Shown here: one piece after another, positions 5,438 through 8,161 of the stretch
Layout: each line of letters starts with the position of its first letter
How positions within the stretch are numbered: position 1 is the first letter of the stretch
Assembly: GCA_017473665.1 (NCBI GenBank)
Contig: JAFUKK010000069.1
Location: 1 to 8,161 of the forward strand
Direction: 5' to 3'
Origin: Lachnospiraceae bacterium
GTDB taxonomy: Bacteria; Bacillota; Clostridia; Lachnospirales; Lachnospiraceae
DNA: 8,161 nucleotides
The notes under the pieces: generated by a model
What the model was told of the DNA's origin: nothing
Databases searched by the model: none
Seen by the model: only the letters and a program-made list of their open reading frames with translations
Translations under genes and position numbers: made by a program

Positions 5438-7060
5438 TTACATATCCGTTATCCCAAAGGGTTCCAGATAAGGAATCAGTTCCCCGGGGGTAGCATTTTC
5501 ATAATGAATAATATAATCAAGGAGAGAATAAAGGCATAGCTGCATACTGCGGTTATGCTTTTCTAATTCTACGCACAGTGCATCTGCCAGACGATGTTCC
5601 CGGGCGAGCATATCGGCTGCATAATCATAGGCAATGAATTCCACATACAGTGCCCAGCCTTCCAGATAACCCCCGTACCAAAGCAGTTGGCGCACCGGAT
5701 TTTCTTCTGTTTCTGCTTGAAAACGATTGTGAAATACTGTTTGGTAGAGGTGTCCGGGGAAGGCTTCATGGGCCAGTGTGGTATACAACTCCAGCGAATG
5801 GAAGGAGTTTTTATTGTTTATATAAATGACATTGGTGTCACTATCATCCAAGGGAACCGTAAAGTAAAAGGCCGGAGCACAAAAGTCGCTGAGGCTTTCC
5901 TGTAAGTCCTTTAAAATCACCGCAGGCTCCTTCTGTCCGGATATGAGGTAGGAAGGAAAATCCGATTCCATTCGCCGGCGCAGGTCCTGCAACATTTCGT
6001 GGGCATCGTCGATAGGTAACTGTCTGTATTCTTCCCGAAGCAATGCGCCGGCAACCTGGGGATTATCTGCCAGCAAGGAGCTGATAGCCTGATAGTCCCG
6101 GTTCATTTGCCGGATATACAGGTCTTTAATATCTTCCGGAGCAGTATAGCTGCCTACCCGTGTAATCAGCAGTTGATGGTAATACTCTGCTCCCGAAGGA
6201 TGAGCGGCCAGCCCTTGCAAGGGTATGCCCTCATCCCGCAGGAGATATAATCCGTCAGCCAGAGCCTGATAGGCAGGGACTACAATGGTTTTTAATATTT
6301 CATTATGCCTGCTTTGGTAATTTTCCGCTTGTTTTGGGGATATGGCACACAGCTGACTCAATTCCTCCAGCCGGTAAGTAAAGCTGGTCTGTAAAAAGTG
6401 TTTACCGGACACCACCTCTTCTTTTGTGACAATGGTGTCACATTGTTGGATGGTTTTGTCCAGAGAAGTGGCGTCCATAAAGAGCCCGGCTTGTTTTTTC
6501 TCCTTCTCATAAACCAGGAGGGATTGAAAGTAGGTATCAATTTGTTCCAATAATGTCAGATAATCCTCCACATCCTGTATATTGCGGAAAGTATATTCAG
6601 ACAACAGGATGGGCAATTGTGTATGCATACCGCCGGTAGGAGAAAGTGGTTCCTGGAAATAGGTAAAGCGGCTTAGGTCCAGGGATGCACCAAGATTCTT
6701 TTTTAGTAGTTCCCAAAGAAGCCGGTCCTGCTCTTTTAGTTTTTCCGGTGAGATGGTATTTAGGGATTCCAGCAGGTTTTCCAGATAGAGCTGTTGTGCC
6801 TGTTCCTCCGGCCGACTGTAACAGGGGAGAGTCACCAGATAGTCCGTAATGCCGTAGTCCTCAGGGTGGGCCAGGGTAAAATGCATATCAATGGTATTTT
6901 GGGATAATTGCTCCTGAAAGAGGGAGCCTGTTAAACGGTCAAAATGCTTTTGTTCGTTGGTGCTTAACCCTAGCAGCAACAAGATGAGGGAAGCCGGTAT
7001 CGCAAATAGTAAGACTACTAATAGTAGTTGCAGACGTGATAGGGAGACTTTCTTTTTCAA
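5438..7060 (-). CDS. DUF885-family putative metallopeptidase, C-terminally truncated by an in-frame stop
   Basis: This is a 540-residue protein with an N-terminal signal peptide or membrane anchor (KKK followed by a hydrophobic run, about 10-31), so it probably acts outside the cytoplasm or at the membrane. The DUF885 hallmark is LAHEAFPGH (429-437), which contains an HE-x4-H zinc-type motif (H431, E432, H437). It is followed by YLEGWALYVE (465-474), where E467 is a likely third ligand. These features suggest a zinc-dependent peptidase; the substrate is unknown. The start is TTG 7060, the only sensible choice with this signal sequence, with just a weak GAAAGAA upstream; no in-frame ATG is near. 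The frame ends at TAA 5438-5440 directly after PFGITDM, while in-frame family-like sequence continues for 67 more codons. The full-length gene would have been about 608 codons (5234-7060). The active-site motifs are kept, so partial function cannot be excluded. Confidence 0.88.
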   Translation of the reverse strand: MKKKVSLSRLQLLLVVLLFAIPASLILLLLGLSTNEQKHFDRLTGSLFQEQLSQNTIDMHFTLAHPEDYGITDYLVTLPCYSRPEEQAQQLYLENLLESLNTISPEKLKEQDRLLWELLKKNLGASLDLSRFTYFQEPLSPTGGMHTQLPILLSEYTFRNIQDVEDYLTLLEQIDTYFQSLLVYEKEKKQAGLFMDATSLDKTIQQCDTIVTKEEVVSGKHFLQTSFTYRLEELSQLCAISPKQAENYQSRHNEILKTIVVPAYQALADGLYLLRDEGIPLQGLAAHPSGAEYYHQLLITRVGSYTAPEDIKDLYIRQMNRDYQAISSLLADNPQVAGALLREEYRQLPIDDAHEMLQDLRRRMESDFPSYLISGQKEPAVILKDLQESLSDFCAPAFYFTVPLDDSDTNVIYINNKNSFHSLELYTTLAHEAFPGHLYQTVFHNRFQAETEENPVRQLLWYGGYLEGWALYVEFIAYDYAADMLAREHRLADALCVELEKHNRSMQLCLYSLLDYIIHYENATPGELIPYLEPFGITDM

Positions 7061-7133
7061 AATACATTCTTTCGGATTAAATCATCAATATTTTATATGA
7101 GAGAAAAAACAAACTTATGAAAGGGCTTTTCTA

Positions 7134-7161
7134 TTGACTTTTGCCAGATTCATTTTATACT
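7134..7161 (+). promoter_or_regulatory. Promoter of the FGGY kinase gene
   Basis: TTGACT (7134-7139) and TATACT (7156-7161) are separated by 16 bp, each matching 5 of 6 sigma-A consensus bases. It is the strongest promoter I find in the window. Transcription would begin near 7168, within the palindrome at 7167-7180, about 35 nt before the start codon at 7203. Confidence 0.7.
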
Positions 7162-7181
7162 GAAAGTGTAACGTTTTACAA
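7154..7181 (-). promoter_or_regulatory. Candidate promoter of the DUF885 gene
   Basis: On the minus strand TTGTAA (complement of 7176-7181) and TATAAA (complement of 7154-7159) are 16 bp apart, matching 4 of 6 and 5 of 6 sigma-A consensus bases. The start point would be near 7147, leaving a leader of about 85 nt before TTG 7060. It overlaps the kinase promoter, sharing the TATA core. Confidence 0.35.
7167..7180. promoter_or_regulatory. TGTAA-N4-TTACA operator-like palindrome
   Basis: TGTAA (7167-7171) and TTACA (7176-7180) are perfect inverted arms around CGTT. The site covers the predicted kinase start point and overlaps the -35 of the opposing DUF885 promoter, a good place for a repressor to block both. 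The arms resemble LacI-family and CcpA-type operators (TGTAA...TTACA), but the central CG is off-centre by one base, so it is not a clean catabolite-response element. The protein that binds it is unknown. Confidence 0.45.
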
Positions 7182-7202
7182 AACACAGAAAGGTGTGATT
7201 AT

Positions 7203-8161
7203 ATGAGTCAAACAGTAAAGGAAATGATTGCTGCAGGTAAAACTGCATTAGGTATTGAATTTGGTTCTACCAGAATCAAGGCGGTATTGGTGGATGAGAC
7301 CCATGCTCCTATTGCTTTGGGTACCCATGATTGGGAAAACAGATTGGAAAACAATATTTGGACATATAGTCTGGAGGATATACATAAGGGTCTGCAGGGC
7401 TGCTACAGCAGTCTGTGTCGGGATGTGCAGGAGAAATACGGTATGAGTCTGGAAACCATCGGTTCCATTGGTTTTAGCGGTATGATGCACGGATATCTGG
7501 CATTTAATGCGCAGGATGAGCTGCTGGTACCCTTCCGTACCTGGAGAAATACCATGACCGAGGCGGCATGTAAGGTGCTTACAGAGGCATTTCATTTTAA
7601 TATTCCCCAGAGATGGAGTATTGCCCATTTGTATCAGGCGGTGCTCAGTAAAGAATCTCATGTAAAGGATATTCGTTTTTTGACCACTCTGGCAGGCTAT
7701 ATTCATTACATTTTGTCCGGCGAGAAGGTGTTGGGTATCGGTGAGGCATCCGGTGTATTTCCCATTGATTCCACTATTATGGATTATGACGCCCAGATGA
7801 TGGCCAAATTTGATAAGCTCATAGCCGGAGAAGGCTTTCAGTGGAAGCTGGGAGATATTCTGCCCAAGGAACTGCTGGCAGGCGAGAAGGCCGGTTGTCT
7901 GACTGAGGCCGGTGCTAAGATATTGGATCCTACCGGTCGCTTAAAGGCGGGTATTCCCATGTGTCCTCCCGAGGGTGATGCGGGTACCGGTATGGTAGCT
8001 ACCAACAGCGTGGCTGTAAAGACCGGTAATGTATCTGCAGGTACTTCCGTATTCTCCATGGTAGTATTGGATAAGGCTTTGAAGGGTGTATATGAGGAAA
8101 TCGACATGGTGACTACCCCCGATGGTATGCCCGTGGCCATGGTACATTGTAACAACTGCAC
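7203..8161 (+). CDS. FGGY-family carbohydrate kinase, probably a pentulose kinase (partial, 3' end missing)
   Basis: The first 319 codons lie in the window and the frame is open at the right edge; the family is usually around 500 residues. These cytoplasmic enzymes phosphorylate sugars such as xylulose, ribulose or glycerol with ATP. Visible motifs are the N-terminal ATPase loop [17 protein letters not shown] (16-32), SGMMHG (92-97, equivalent to the SGQMHG-type substrate loop), RTWRNT (112-117), the catalytic-Asp segment PPEGDAGTG (255-263, D259) and [10 protein letters not shown] (275-284) of the second domain. The first motif has Glu where most FGGY kinases have Asp (GIDxGTT/S). From memory, similar Lachnospiraceae proteins sit beside arabinose genes (araD, araA), so ribulokinase is a reasonable guess, with xylulokinase the alternative. 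AAAGG at 7189-7193 lies 9 nt before ATG 7203. A strong promoter and a palindromic operator precede it. Confidence 0.9.
   Translation, partial: MSQTVKEMIAAGKTALGIEFGSTRIKAVLVDETHAPIALGTHDWENRLENNIWTYSLEDIHKGLQGCYSSLCRDVQEKYGMSLETIGSIGFSGMMHGYLAFNAQDELLVPFRTWRNTMTEAACKVLTEAFHFNIPQRWSIAHLYQAVLSKESHVKDIRFLTTLAGYIHYILSGEKVLGIGEASGVFPIDSTIMDYDAQMMAKFDKLIAGEGFQWKLGDILPKELLAGEKAGCLTEAGAKILDPTGRLKAGIPMCPPEGDAGTGMVATNSVAVKTGNVSAGTSVFSMVVLDKALKGVYEEIDMVTTPDGMPVAMVHCNNC

Noticed and set aside
5438..5440. Genetic-code recoding (pyrrolysine or selenocysteine) at the internal stop
   Set aside because: The codon is TAA, whereas those systems use TAG and TGA. A nonsense change is simpler.
5297..5539. 80-codon + ORF across the DUF885 C-terminal region
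   Set aside because: It is complementary to the DUF885 frame and its detached tail, with no ribosome binding site or family features.
7166..7181. Catabolite-response element (CcpA cre site) reading of the palindrome
   Set aside because: The arms fit, but the central CG is displaced by one base from the cre consensus, so I report only a generic operator-like palindrome.
7248..7706. 152-codon - ORF opposite the kinase
   Set aside because: It lies wholly antisense to the FGGY kinase frame, whose motifs are clear.

Overview
The window looks like chromosomal DNA of a gut-type, spore-forming Firmicute, most likely a member of the Lachnospiraceae. The grounds are strong AGGAG-type ribosome binding sites, moderate GC, an adjacent spmA-spmB pair, a 59-residue Cys-rich protein of a type I associate with that family, and a FGGY sugar kinase whose N-terminal sequence resembles Lachnospiraceae versions. 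This assignment is made by eye, without any database search.

Left half (1-3550, all on +): a closely packed run of housekeeping and sporulation genes. It opens with the tail of a probable TrmN6-like tRNA methyltransferase and a 72-residue protein of unknown function. Then come rsmI (16S rRNA C1402 2'-O-methyltransferase), a GNAT acetyltransferase overlapping the end of rsmI, a 59-residue Cys-rich protein, and spmA/spmB, which overlap by 4 nt (ATGA). Two RNA hairpins sit at gene junctions: a 40-nt hairpin between the GNAT gene and the small Cys-rich gene, and an 8-bp stem that partly covers the spmA ribosome binding site.

Right half (3551-8161): single genes in alternating orientation. An AraC-family regulator on - converges on spmB, with a 42-nt nested hairpin at the junction. 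It is divergent from a membrane-anchored Mrr-type nuclease-fold protein on +. A DUF885 putative metallopeptidase on - converges on that nuclease gene and is divergent from a FGGY carbohydrate kinase that runs off the right edge. The DUF885 gene carries an in-frame TAA at 5438-5440. Downstream of it the same frame continues open for 67 codons with family-like C-terminal sequence and ends 3 nt from the nuclease gene, so the C-terminus appears to have been lost by one nonsense change.

The two divergent regions (4512-4774 and 7061-7202) each contain a candidate pair of overlapping, oppositely directed promoters sharing a TATA core. The second also has a TGTAA-N4-TTACA palindrome positioned to affect both directions. 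An AraC regulator and a pentulose-type kinase so close together suggest a carbohydrate-use locus continuing beyond the right edge. I see no CRISPR array, insertion sequence, phage gene or rRNA/tRNA gene. I found no clearly new multi-gene system; the most informative oddities are the interrupted DUF885 gene and the structured regulatory junctions.
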